Origin: Rikenellaceae bacterium DTU002
Lineage (GTDB): Bacteria; Bacteroidota; Bacteroidia; Bacteroidales; UBA932
NCBI GenBank assembly: GCA_001512865.1
Contig: LFSY01000012.1
Coordinates: forward strand, 3,141-36,932
Direction: 5' to 3'
Length of the DNA: 33,792 nucleotides
Position 1 is the first letter of the stretch. The number at the start of each line of letters is the position of its first letter. Shown one piece after another: positions 25,880-33,792 of this stretch. A program made the position numbers and the translations under genes. The notes below the pieces were generated by a model, which made no database searches, had not been told where the DNA came from, and was given only the letters and a program-made list of their open reading frames with translations.

Positions 25880-26300
25880 ATTCTTTATGCAAAAGGCGCT
25901 TGAAGAAGCGCGCATAGCCTTCGGAAAAGACGAGATTCCCGTGGGTGCGGTGATCGTGTGCCGCGGTAAAATCGTTGCCCGTGCGCACAACCTGACCGAA
26001 ACGTTGAACGATCCCACCGCGCATGCCGAAATGCAGGCCATTACGGCAGCCTGCAACACGCTTGGCGGAAAATACCTGGATCAGTGTACCCTGTATGTTA
26101 CCCTGGAGCCGTGCCTGATGTGTGCAGGCGCATTGGCCTGGGCACAACTGGGCCGCCTTATATATGCCGCACAGGATCCCAAAAAGGGCTATTCCCTTTG
26201 TCAGGAAAGGGTCCTGCATCCAAAAACTGAAGTGTCAGGAGGTTTGATGGCCGGAGAAGCAGGAACGCTGCTAAAAGATTTTTTTGCGTTGAAACGCTAA
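25857..26300 (+). CDS. tadA: tRNA-specific adenosine deaminase
   Basis: This zinc-dependent deaminase has the CDA-fold motifs HAE (His56-Ala-Glu58) and PCLMC (Pro85, Cys86, Cys89), plus KDEIPVGAVIV near the N-terminus as in TadA. It converts the wobble adenosine of tRNA-Arg(ACG) to inosine and is essential in most bacteria. The start is uncertain. A TTG at 25857 gives 147 residues and keeps the D-x-F-F-M-x-x-A-L block conserved in homologues, overlapping the previous gene by 23 bases. The ATG at 25887 would give 137 residues. A cytosine or guanine deaminase is less likely from the motif spacing and length. Confidence 0.9.
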   Translation: MESPSQDKFFMQKALEEARIAFGKDEIPVGAVIVCRGKIVARAHNLTETLNDPTAHAEMQAITAACNTLGGKYLDQCTLYVTLEPCLMCAGALAWAQLGRLIYAAQDPKKGYSLCQERVLHPKTEVSGGLMAGEAGTLLKDFFALKR

Positions 26301-26305
26301 TATTA

Positions 26306-26313
26306 TATCTTTG
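26306..26313 (+). promoter_or_regulatory. -7 box of the tRNA-Gln pair
   Basis: TATCTTTG, a full consensus match, ends 11 bases before the mature 5' end of the first tRNA-Gln. That leaves a very short leader for RNase P to remove. Confidence 0.6.
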
Positions 26314-26324
26314 CACCCTCCGAT

Positions 26325-26395
26325 TGAGCTATGGTGTAATGGTAGCACTACAGATTTTGGTTCTGTCTGTCTAGGTTCGAATCCTGGTAGCTCAA
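26325..26395 (+). tRNA. tRNA-Gln (anticodon TTG)
   Basis: A 71-base cloverleaf. The acceptor arm TGAGCTA pairs with TAGCTCA. The D-arm is GTGTAATGGTAGCAC. The anticodon arm is ACAGA-TTTTGGT-TCTGT with TTG at loop positions 34-36. The T-arm is CTAGG-TTCGAAT-CCTGG, and A is the discriminator base. CCA is not encoded. A second tRNA-Gln follows seven bases later. Confidence 0.95.
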
Positions 26396-26402
26396 CAACG
26401 GA

Positions 26403-26473
26403 TGAGCTATGGTGTAATGGTAGCACTACAGATTCTGGCTCTGTCGGTCCGGGTTCAAGTCCTGGTAGCTCAA
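26403..26473 (+). tRNA. tRNA-Gln (anticodon CTG)
   Basis: A 71-base cloverleaf almost identical to the preceding gene, with about seven substitutions, all in the 3' half from the anticodon onward. The anticodon arm is ACAGA-TTCTGGC-TCTGT with CTG at 34-36. The T-arm is CCGGG-TTCAAGT-CCTGG. No CCA is encoded. It is probably co-transcribed with tRNA-Gln(TTG) and arose by tandem duplication. Confidence 0.95.
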
Positions 26474-26488
26474 CTTAAAACAATCAGT

Positions 26489-26496
26489 TACCTTTA
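26489..26496 (+). promoter_or_regulatory. -7 box of the large outer-membrane protein gene
   Basis: TACCTTTA, one base off TAnnTTTG, ends four bases before the ATG at 26501. It separates this gene from the tRNA unit just upstream. Confidence 0.5.
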
Positions 26497-26500
26497 CATC

Positions 26501-29404
26501 ATGAACAGACTGGTTGTCTCTCTCACCCTCACTTGTTGCCTGGTATTCGCTGCCGTTCCGGCCCGGGCGCAGTACTACAGCACCGGAGAGGATCCGTCCC
26601 GGCTGAAATGGAACCGCATTCAGGCAGGTTCTCTGCAGGTGGTCTACCCCAGAGGCCTCGATTCACTTGCTTTCCGTTATGCCTGGCTGTTGGAGCAGGC
26701 CGCTCCGCCGGTGATGTCAACCCTCGGGTCTTCCGCTCCATCGCTGCCCGTGATCATCCGGCCTTACAATGTAAACAGCAACGGCATGGTCGTCTGGGCT
26801 CCCAAACGTATGGAGCTGTTCACCACGCCTCCTTCATCGGGGACCATGCACAACTGGGAAAAACAACTTGTCGTGCACGAACTGAGACATGTGGCCCAGA
26901 TGCACAGGGCCGGGGAACATTTTTTCCGGGTTTTCGGATGGTTGTTCGGTCAGCAGTCGGAAGGGATATCGGTGGGATTGTATTTCCCCAAATGGCTTCT
27001 GGAAGGAGATGCGGTCATTACCGAAACTGTTCACTCATATGCGGGCAGGGGCCGGGAGGCTTCGTTCCTGATGCCATACAAGGCCTATTTTGCGGAAAAC
27101 AAATCCTTTTCTTATGACAAATGGCGGTACGGATCGTTCCGCCACCAGATCCCTGACCATTACGCGCTGGGATATATGAAGCTTTCTGTGGCAAGACTGT
27201 TTTCCGGGGAAGAGGCGCTGGGTCGCATTTTTTCAGATATCACCAAATATCCCTTCTGGCCTGTCATATACGGTCAGACTTTCAGAAAAAATTACGGCTA
27301 TTTTGCCGTCAAACTATGGGACCCTGCCGCAGAATATTACAAGCAGCTCTGGGAAAAGTCGGCCGCCCTGAAAGATCCGTTTGATCCCGGATCGCAGATC
27401 AACAGGCCAGTAAAAGACTATGTCAGTTACACGTCTCCTTCGCTGGTAGTGCATGAAGACGGAAAAGAGGTCCTGTATGCCGTGAAATCCTCACTGTCGC
27501 GGACTGCACGTCTTGTCCGTTTCCCGGAACAGGAAACCGGCCGGGAAGAGACGGTCTGCCTGCTGGGACACATCAATTCCTCCCTGAGTGCTTCAGGTCC
27601 GTTCCTTTTTTGGAGCGAGAGGGTGAGCGGTCACCGCTGGGCACATGAAAATTTCTCGGTAATCATGGTTTACAACGCCGTGACGGGAAAAAAAAACCGG
27701 CTTCTGTCACGTACCCGTTATTTCAACCCTTCTCCCAGCCATGACGGCCGGTGGCTTGCAGCCGTGTATTACCCGCCCGAAGGAGGGTCGGAATTGCACC
27801 TGCTGAATCCCTATACCGGGGAACTGCTTGAAAAGCACAGAATACCCGGGGGAGAACAGCTTACAGACATCGCCTGGTCAGACAACAACACCCTGTTCCT
27901 GCTGCTGACCGGGGAAGAGGGCACCGGCATCTGCCGGTTGGACAGACAGAAAAAGGAATGGGAAACGGTACTTGCTCCGGATTTTCACTCCCTGACGGGA
28001 CTGCAGGAAGCCGACGGCCGGCTGTATTTTAAAAGTGACTGCCGGGACAACACGGACAACATATTCTGCCTGGATCCGGAAACAGGGCGTATCATGCAGC
28101 TTACCGATGCAAGGTTCGGAGCTTTTGATCCCCTGCCCGCCGGCAATGACGGGGGCAATTACCTGTACTATGCCAACTATACCGCGCAGGGTTACCAGTT
28201 GACACGGCTTCATCCGGACAGTCTTCTTTGGAAACCCGCAGATTTCCGGGAACCGCAGGAGGATCCCTTCATTTTGGCTCCTTCCCCCGATTTCAACATT
28301 GATACGCTGCGGGTGCCTGACCGGGTGTCCTACCCGGTCAGGAAATTCAACAAGGTGCTGAACGCTTTCAGGATACACTCCTGGATGCCTTTCTATTTCA
28401 ATTACGACGATATTGAAAATTTCACTTTTCAGAAATACTATCAGACCATCGCCCCCGGAGTGACCCTCATGTCTCAAAACACCCTGGGAACGCTGACCTC
28501 TACGGCGGGCTATTCCTATCATAAGGGATTCCACGCCGGACACCTGAGAGTGGACTATTCCGGTTTGCTGCCTGTCATCTCCCTGAAGTTCGATATCAAC
28601 GACCGCTTCCGGACGCATACTTTTTTACGGAATGACGGTCAGGACTCCCGGTGGGTGTCTGACACAACGGGAACCTCCTATATGGAAGCCTCCCTGCATG
28701 CATACATTCCCTTTACATTCAACGGCCATGGCTGGCAGAGAGGACTGGTGCCTTCTGTAAGGTATCGGATCTCCAACGACAGCTATGGCATACCCGGTAC
28801 ACCTGCCGTACCCGTGAGCCAGACGCTGCAGGCGGGCATCCAGTACTACCAGGTGGTCAACAGGGCACCACGGGACATTTTTCCAAGACTGGGATTCGGC
28901 CTCAACGTACAAACCTCCTTTGCTCCCGGAACAGCGTCCCTTTTTACCGGAATCCTGTACCTGCAGGCCTACGGATACCTTCCGGGGATCCTGAGGAACC
29001 AGGCCCTGAAGTGGAATGTTGGCTGGCAGGAACAATGGATTAAGGACCGGTATTTATATCTGGGAACCTTTCTGGCCGCTCCCCGGGGGATCAACACCCG
29101 TATCCTGTCCCCGGTTACTTTTTCGGCCTCTCTGGACTATGCCATCCCCCTGTGGGCCGGAGACCCGTCGATCCCGGACATCATTTACATAAAACGTTTT
29201 CAGCTGATACCTTTTGCCGACTTCATGCAGACGCGGCAGCAAGACGGGACAAAAACCCGGTATTGGTCGGCAGGTGCAGACCTGTTGATGGATTTTCATC
29301 TGTTCCGCATTGGTGTCATGCTGACGGCAGGAGTACGGTATGCGTGGACATGTGAAAACAAGCACCATGTTGAATTCCTGTTCTCGTTCCCGGCCTTTAA
29401 TTGA
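26501..29404 (+). CDS. Outer-membrane protein: gluzincin-like peptidase, TolB-like propeller and beta-barrel
   Basis: This 967-residue protein begins with a signal peptide (MNRLVVSLTLTCCLVFAAVPARAQ, about 1-24). The first domain (about 30-300) looks like a zinc metallopeptidase of the MA clan: HELRH at 126-130 and WLLEGDA at 165-171, where Glu168 could be the third ligand. The middle (about 305-600) has repeated blades with phrases such as FNPSPSHDGRWLAAVYY and IAWSDNNTLFLLL, typical of a WD40/TolB-like propeller. The last 330 residues alternate aromatic beta-strands (GTLTSTAGYSYHKGFHAGHLRVDY, AGVRYAW) and end in Phe-Asn, consistent with an outer-membrane barrel. Domain borders are by eye. 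Its substrate and the side of the membrane exposed are unknown. A reading frame from 26402 runs through a tRNA and is not real. PnuC follows eight bases later. Confidence 0.8.
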   Translation: MNRLVVSLTLTCCLVFAAVPARAQYYSTGEDPSRLKWNRIQAGSLQVVYPRGLDSLAFRYAWLLEQAAPPVMSTLGSSAPSLPVIIRPYNVNSNGMVVWAPKRMELFTTPPSSGTMHNWEKQLVVHELRHVAQMHRAGEHFFRVFGWLFGQQSEGISVGLYFPKWLLEGDAVITETVHSYAGRGREASFLMPYKAYFAENKSFSYDKWRYGSFRHQIPDHYALGYMKLSVARLFSGEEALGRIFSDITKYPFWPVIYGQTFRKNYGYFAVKLWDPAAEYYKQLWEKSAALKDPFDPGSQINRPVKDYVSYTSPSLVVHEDGKEVLYAVKSSLSRTARLVRFPEQETGREETVCLLGHINSSLSASGPFLFWSERVSGHRWAHENFSVIMVYNAVTGKKNRLLSRTRYFNPSPSHDGRWLAAVYYPPEGGSELHLLNPYTGELLEKHRIPGGEQLTDIAWSDNNTLFLLLTGEEGTGICRLDRQKKEWETVLAPDFHSLTGLQEADGRLYFKSDCRDNTDNIFCLDPETGRIMQLTDARFGAFDPLPAGNDGGNYLYYANYTAQGYQLTRLHPDSLLWKPADFREPQEDPFILAPSPDFNIDTLRVPDRVSYPVRKFNKVLNAFRIHSWMPFYFNYDDIENFTFQKYYQTIAPGVTLMSQNTLGTLTSTAGYSYHKGFHAGHLRVDYSGLLPVISLKFDINDRFRTHTFLRNDGQDSRWVSDTTGTSYMEASLHAYIPFTFNGHGWQRGLVPSVRYRISNDSYGIPGTPAVPVSQTLQAGIQYYQVVNRAPRDIFPRLGFGLNVQTSFAPGTASLFTGILYLQAYGYLPGILRNQALKWNVGWQEQWIKDRYLYLGTFLAAPRGINTRILSPVTFSASLDYAIPLWAGDPSIPDIIYIKRFQLIPFADFMQTRQQDGTKTRYWSAGADLLMDFHLFRIGVMLTAGVRYAWTCENKHHVEFLFSFPAFN

Positions 29405-29412
29405 CCTGTATT

Positions 29413-30105
29413 ATGAAGTATCTTAAATTTTTTTCTCCCTATGAATGGTTTTTGCTGCTGACCATCGTCTCCCTCAATTTTGTGGTTTTCTTCATTACGG
29501 GCGAATGGGACATTTTATCTGCCATAGCTACCGTCTCAGGGGTCCTGTGCGTGGTGCTGGTGGCAAAAGGACATATTTCCAATTACCTCTTCGGCCTTAT
29601 CCAGGTCAGTTTATATACATACCTTTCCTGGGGAGTGGGCTATTGGGGAGAAGTAGCCCTGAACGGACTGTACTACGTTCCCATGCAATTCATCGGTTTT
29701 TTCATGTGGAGGAAACGTACGCGTGAAGGAAGCCGCACGCGGGTTACTGCCAAAAATCTTTCAGGAACACAAAGACTGGTACTGACCGTAGTCTGTACCT
29801 TCCTGATCCTGGGAGGCGGACTGGTCCTGAAGCATTACGGAGATCCGGCTCCCTATCTCGACTCGACCACTACTTTTCTGTCTGTCGTGGCTATGTTCCT
29901 GATGGTAAAAACATACGCGGAACAATGGTACCTGTGGATCACGGTAAATGTGGCGACCATTATCATGTGGAGCATGGCTTTTGTTCGCGAACAGGACGCG
30001 GGACATCTGATCATTGCGTCCATGTGGTGTGTCTACCTGCTCAACTCCATACACGGTCTGTTTGAATGGAAAAGAGCTGCCAAAACTGCGTCGCTGACAA
30101 ATTGA
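29413..30105 (+). CDS. pnuC: PnuC-family vitamin/nucleoside transporter
   Basis: This 230-residue inner-membrane protein has about seven membrane segments and PnuC landmarks: GLIQVSLYTYLSWGVGYWGEVALNGLYYVPMQFIGFFMW at about 63-101 and YAEQWYLWITVNVATIIMW near 167-185. PnuC classically takes up nicotinamide riboside for NAD synthesis. Relatives (PnuT, PnuX) carry thiamine or riboflavin, so the substrate is not certain. No thiamine or flavin riboswitch is visible upstream and no thiamine pyrophosphokinase gene follows. The ATG at 29413 comes eight bases after the outer-membrane protein stop, so the two probably share a transcript. A TTG at 29401 is an unlikely start. Confidence 0.88.
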   Translation: MKYLKFFSPYEWFLLLTIVSLNFVVFFITGEWDILSAIATVSGVLCVVLVAKGHISNYLFGLIQVSLYTYLSWGVGYWGEVALNGLYYVPMQFIGFFMWRKRTREGSRTRVTAKNLSGTQRLVLTVVCTFLILGGGLVLKHYGDPAPYLDSTTTFLSVVAMFLMVKTYAEQWYLWITVNVATIIMWSMAFVREQDAGHLIIASMWCVYLLNSIHGLFEWKRAAKTASLTN

Positions 30106-30199
30106 CAGATTTCCTGCCGTGGCATTGATTTTGCGTTATCTCGATTCGTTGAAAGAAAACACACATATCAAATAACAAATCATTTAAATTTTATCAAAG

Positions 30200-30469
30200 A
30201 TGAAAATCAAACCTTTAGCAGATCGAGTAGTCGTTCAGCCGCAGGAAGCGGAAACCAAGACAGCTTCGGGCCTCTACATCCCCGACACCGCAAAAGAAAA
30301 GCCCCAGCGTGGAAAAATCGTAGCAGTAGGCAGCGGAAAAAAAGATGAGCCTATGGAATTGAAAGAAGGTGACATGGTTCTCTACGGCAAATATGCCGGT
30401 ACCGAGATCAATGTTGACAACGAAGAATACCTTATTATGCGTCAATCGGACGTTTTAGCCATTATCTAA
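30200..30469 (+). CDS. groES: Co-chaperonin GroES
   Basis: This 89-residue protein is a typical GroES. The N-terminus is [11 protein letters not shown], the mobile loop [21 protein letters not shown] (about 17-37) binds GroEL, and the C-terminal strand is [16 protein letters not shown]. It caps the GroEL chamber. The 94-base gap before it has no CIRCE inverted repeat and no clear TAnnTTTG box, so the heat-shock control element is not identified. No Shine-Dalgarno sequence stronger than AAAG is seen. GroEL follows 27 bases downstream. Confidence 0.97.
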   Translation: MKIKPLADRVVVQPQEAETKTASGLYIPDTAKEKPQRGKIVAVGSGKKDEPMELKEGDMVLYGKYAGTEINVDNEEYLIMRQSDVLAII

Positions 30470-30475
30470 AATTAA

Positions 30476-32125
<1,650 letters not shown>

Positions 32126-32152
32126 AAAACGGGCTCAGTACCGTTACCGAGG

Positions 32153-32187
32153 ACACGGGAAGCACCATCTTCCCGTGTTCTTTTTTT
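32153..32187 (+). terminator. Rho-independent terminator of groESL
   Basis: A perfect 10-base stem, ACACGGGAAG (32153-32162) with CTTCCCGTGT (32169-32178), encloses the six-base loop CACCAT. It is followed by the T-rich tract TCTTTTTTT. It is the only strong intrinsic terminator I found in the window. It insulates the GH95 gene, whose promoter box begins four bases later. Confidence 0.9.
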
Positions 32188-32190
32188 GTG

Positions 32191-32198
32191 TATCTTCG
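32191..32198 (+). promoter_or_regulatory. -7 box of the GH95 gene
   Basis: TATCTTCG, the same sequence as the rocD box and one base off the consensus, ends five bases before the ATG at 32204. It lies immediately after the groESL terminator. Confidence 0.5.
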
Positions 32199-32203
32199 TT
32201 CTT

Positions 32204-33792
32204 ATGAAGATTATACGCCTTCTCCCCTGGCTTTCTCTTCTTATGGCAGGCTGTCAGTCAGAAATTCCCCGGGAATCAGAGGTGCTGGCCATTGTCTTTG
32301 ACCGGCCTGCCGGCATATGGGAAGAAAGACTCCCCCTGGGTAACGGGAGGCTTGGAGCTATGCCCGACGGAGGCGTTGAACAGGAAAACATCATCCTGAA
32401 CGAGATATCCCTCTGGTCAGGATCCCCTGCAGAAGATATTCGTCAGGGCACATACAGGATCCTGCCCGTGGTCAGGGAATTGCTTTACAAGGAACGCATT
32501 CCCCGGGCCCAGGAACTGATGTACCGGTATTTCACCCCCCGTATCCCGGGATCCGGGGGAAGCAGCGGGGCGGAGAATTCCTTCGGAAGCTACCAGGTTC
32601 TGGGAGAGGCCGTTCTGCACTTTTCCTACGGACAATCCACATCACAGGTATCTGACTACTCCAGGATGCTGGACATTTCGACCGCAACGGCATTTACTTC
32701 TTTCAGCATTGACGGCGTTACCTATACCAGGGAATATTTTACTTCGCTGGACAACGATGTCCTGATCATGTATATGGCTGCATCCTCGCCCGGTGCCCTT
32801 ACTTTTTCCGGGACGTTACAGCGACAGGAACGGGCCCGGGTATATACGGCTGCAGGATCCCTGTTCATGGAAGGCTCTTTGCATGCGGGACAGAACGGGA
32901 TCCGGGGAATGCGTTTCTATACACGGATGGACGTGATCCCTTGCCGGGACGGCGAGGTTTCCGTCGGCGACGGTTCCATCACCCTGACAGGCGGTACCGA
33001 GGCCTGTGTGATCCTGTCCGCGGCAACGGATTTCGATGTAAGTGCCATGTCGCTGCGTCAGGATTCAACATTCAGGGTCAGGGCCGATTCCCTTTCCGAG
33101 CACGCAACCGGGGAATCATTCCCGGATTTGAAAAAAAAACACGTCGATGCATACCAGCGACTCTTCCACAGGGTACGCGTACAGCTTCCCGATTCCTCAG
33201 ACCTGTATTTCCAGTTAGGCAGGTACCTGCTCATATCCTCTACCCGCCCGGGCTCACTGCCACCCAATATGCAGGGGCTGTGGACACCTTCGGTGCAGAC
33301 CCCGTGGAACGGAGCCTATGATCTGAACATGCAACTGCAAATGACTTTCTGGCCTGCCCTTACAACCAATCTGGCCGAATTGCACCTGCCCCTGCTTGAT
33401 TTTACCGGATGGCTATCCGAAAAAGGGATCCGGACCGCTCGGGAATATTACGGTGCCCCGGGCTGGATCGTGCACGCACACACCAATATCTGGGGATTTA
33501 CCGCTCCCGGAGAGAACACGGCATGGAGTGCCCAGTATACGGGAAGTGCCTGGCTGTGCTCCCGTTTGTGGAAACATTATACCTATACCCTGGATGTGGG
33601 TCCCCTGAAAAAAACTTACCCTGTGATGAAAGAGGCCGCCCTTTTCTTTCTAAACATGCTGATGGAAGATCCCCAATACGGATGGTGGGTCCCGGCTCCT
33701 TCCATGTCCTACGGGAACACCTATTACATTATGGACGAGACAGCGCCAGATAAACTGTCGGTCCCTTTGTTTCTCTGTATGGGCTCCACCGC
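32204..33792 (+). CDS. Glycoside hydrolase family 95 lipoprotein, C-terminus outside window
   Basis: An open frame of 529 codons runs from 32204 off the window. The signal peptide ends in a lipobox (LLMAGC, Cys17), so it should be lipid-anchored. The N-terminal domain has the GH95 opening WEERLPLGNGRLGAMPDGGVEQENIILNEISLWSG (about 39-73). The catalytic barrel has NMQGLWTPSVQTPWNGAYDLNMQLQMTFWPA (about 355-385) and HTNIWGFTAPGENTAW (about 426-441). GH95 enzymes are inverting alpha-L-fucosidases or alpha-L-galactosidases acting on plant or host glycans. Here the usual N-x-N motif is Asn375-Met-Gln377, and the usual P-S-x-S-P-E-N reads PSMSYGN (499-505), so activity or specificity may differ. 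The gene context downstream is not visible. Confidence 0.9.
   Translation, partial: MKIIRLLPWLSLLMAGCQSEIPRESEVLAIVFDRPAGIWEERLPLGNGRLGAMPDGGVEQENIILNEISLWSGSPAEDIRQGTYRILPVVRELLYKERIPRAQELMYRYFTPRIPGSGGSSGAENSFGSYQVLGEAVLHFSYGQSTSQVSDYSRMLDISTATAFTSFSIDGVTYTREYFTSLDNDVLIMYMAASSPGALTFSGTLQRQERARVYTAAGSLFMEGSLHAGQNGIRGMRFYTRMDVIPCRDGEVSVGDGSITLTGGTEACVILSAATDFDVSAMSLRQDSTFRVRADSLSEHATGESFPDLKKKHVDAYQRLFHRVRVQLPDSSDLYFQLGRYLLISSTRPGSLPPNMQGLWTPSVQTPWNGAYDLNMQLQMTFWPALTTNLAELHLPLLDFTGWLSEKGIRTAREYYGAPGWIVHAHTNIWGFTAPGENTAWSAQYTGSAWLCSRLWKHYTYTLDVGPLKKTYPVMKEAALFFLNMLMEDPQYGWWVPAPSMSYGNTYYIMDETAPDKLSVPLFLCMGST

Noticed and set aside
26281-26305. Hairpin GCGT-TGAA-ACGC at the tadA stop as a terminator
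   Set aside because: The stem is only four bases and no T-tract follows. It is too weak to call.
26402-26500. N-terminal extension of the outer-membrane protein frame
   Set aside because: It passes through tRNA-Gln(CTG) and the promoter box. A standard signal peptide begins at 26501.
29320-29412. Thiamine or flavin riboswitch before the PnuC-type gene
   Set aside because: Only eight bases separate the genes and no THI-box or RFN-like conserved sequence is seen.
30106-30199. CIRCE heat-shock operator upstream of groES
   Set aside because: No TTAGCACTC-N9-GAGTGCTAA inverted repeat is present, and no other clear operator was found.

Overview
The window is a gene-dense stretch of a Bacteroidota chromosome, most likely order Bacteroidales. 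Three things point there: families that are almost private to the phylum (DUF4254, DUF4271, Bacteroidota-type HemD, bactofilin, S41 carboxy-terminal protease, large DUF2723 membrane protein, GH95); at least fifteen copies of the phylum's TAnnTTTG/TAnnTTTA -7 promoter box just upstream of genes; and the near absence of Shine-Dalgarno sequences, even before groEL. No species can be named. About 30 protein genes and two tRNA genes are present. No insertion sequence, prophage, CRISPR array, riboswitch or gene-free stretch over 300 bases was seen. The first gene (minus strand) and the last gene (GH95, plus strand) are cut by the window edges.

Layout. 1-2628 (minus): an envelope-signalling cluster of a PrsW-family intramembrane protease, an ECF sigma factor, a single-pass anti-sigma-like protein and a truncated membrane-anchored protein. 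2687-4793 (plus): ornithine aminotransferase overlapping a CtlX-type amidinotransferase/citrulline hydrolase, an arginine/ornithine catabolic pair. 4790-8575 (minus): a tight operon of polyprenyl diphosphate synthase, DUF4254, heptosyltransferase-like GT9 and peptidase U32. 8636-10919 (plus): rsgA and a MATE transporter. 10923-12955 (minus): S41 protease and bactofilin. 13009-16785 (plus): rdgB, recO, then a GH3-family and a LuxE-family acyl-adenylating enzyme in tandem. 16769-19822 (minus): DUF2723 GT-C-type membrane protein. 19877-22256 (plus): DUF4271, hemD, lipoprotein, rnpA and yidD, every gene overlapping the next. 22238-24058 (minus): uvrC. 24095-30105 (plus): a fused two-domain acyltransferase (aminolipid-synthase type), tadA, two tandem tRNA-Gln genes, a large peptidase/propeller/beta-barrel outer-membrane protein, and a PnuC-type transporter. 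30200-32125: groES-groEL, followed by a strong intrinsic terminator and then a GH95 glycosidase lipoprotein.

Most content is housekeeping (tRNA maturation, ribosome assembly, excision and recombination repair, nucleotide sanitation, haem, chaperonin) mixed with envelope biogenesis. Points worth following up are: promoter boxes only 3-7 bases from start codons, implying leaderless or nearly leaderless mRNAs; a complete sigma/anti-sigma/PrsW cassette; the GH3-LuxE tandem; the fused acyltransferase; the peptidase-propeller-barrel protein; and a GH95 enzyme whose usual catalytic motifs look altered. I see no clear multi-gene defence or mobile system.
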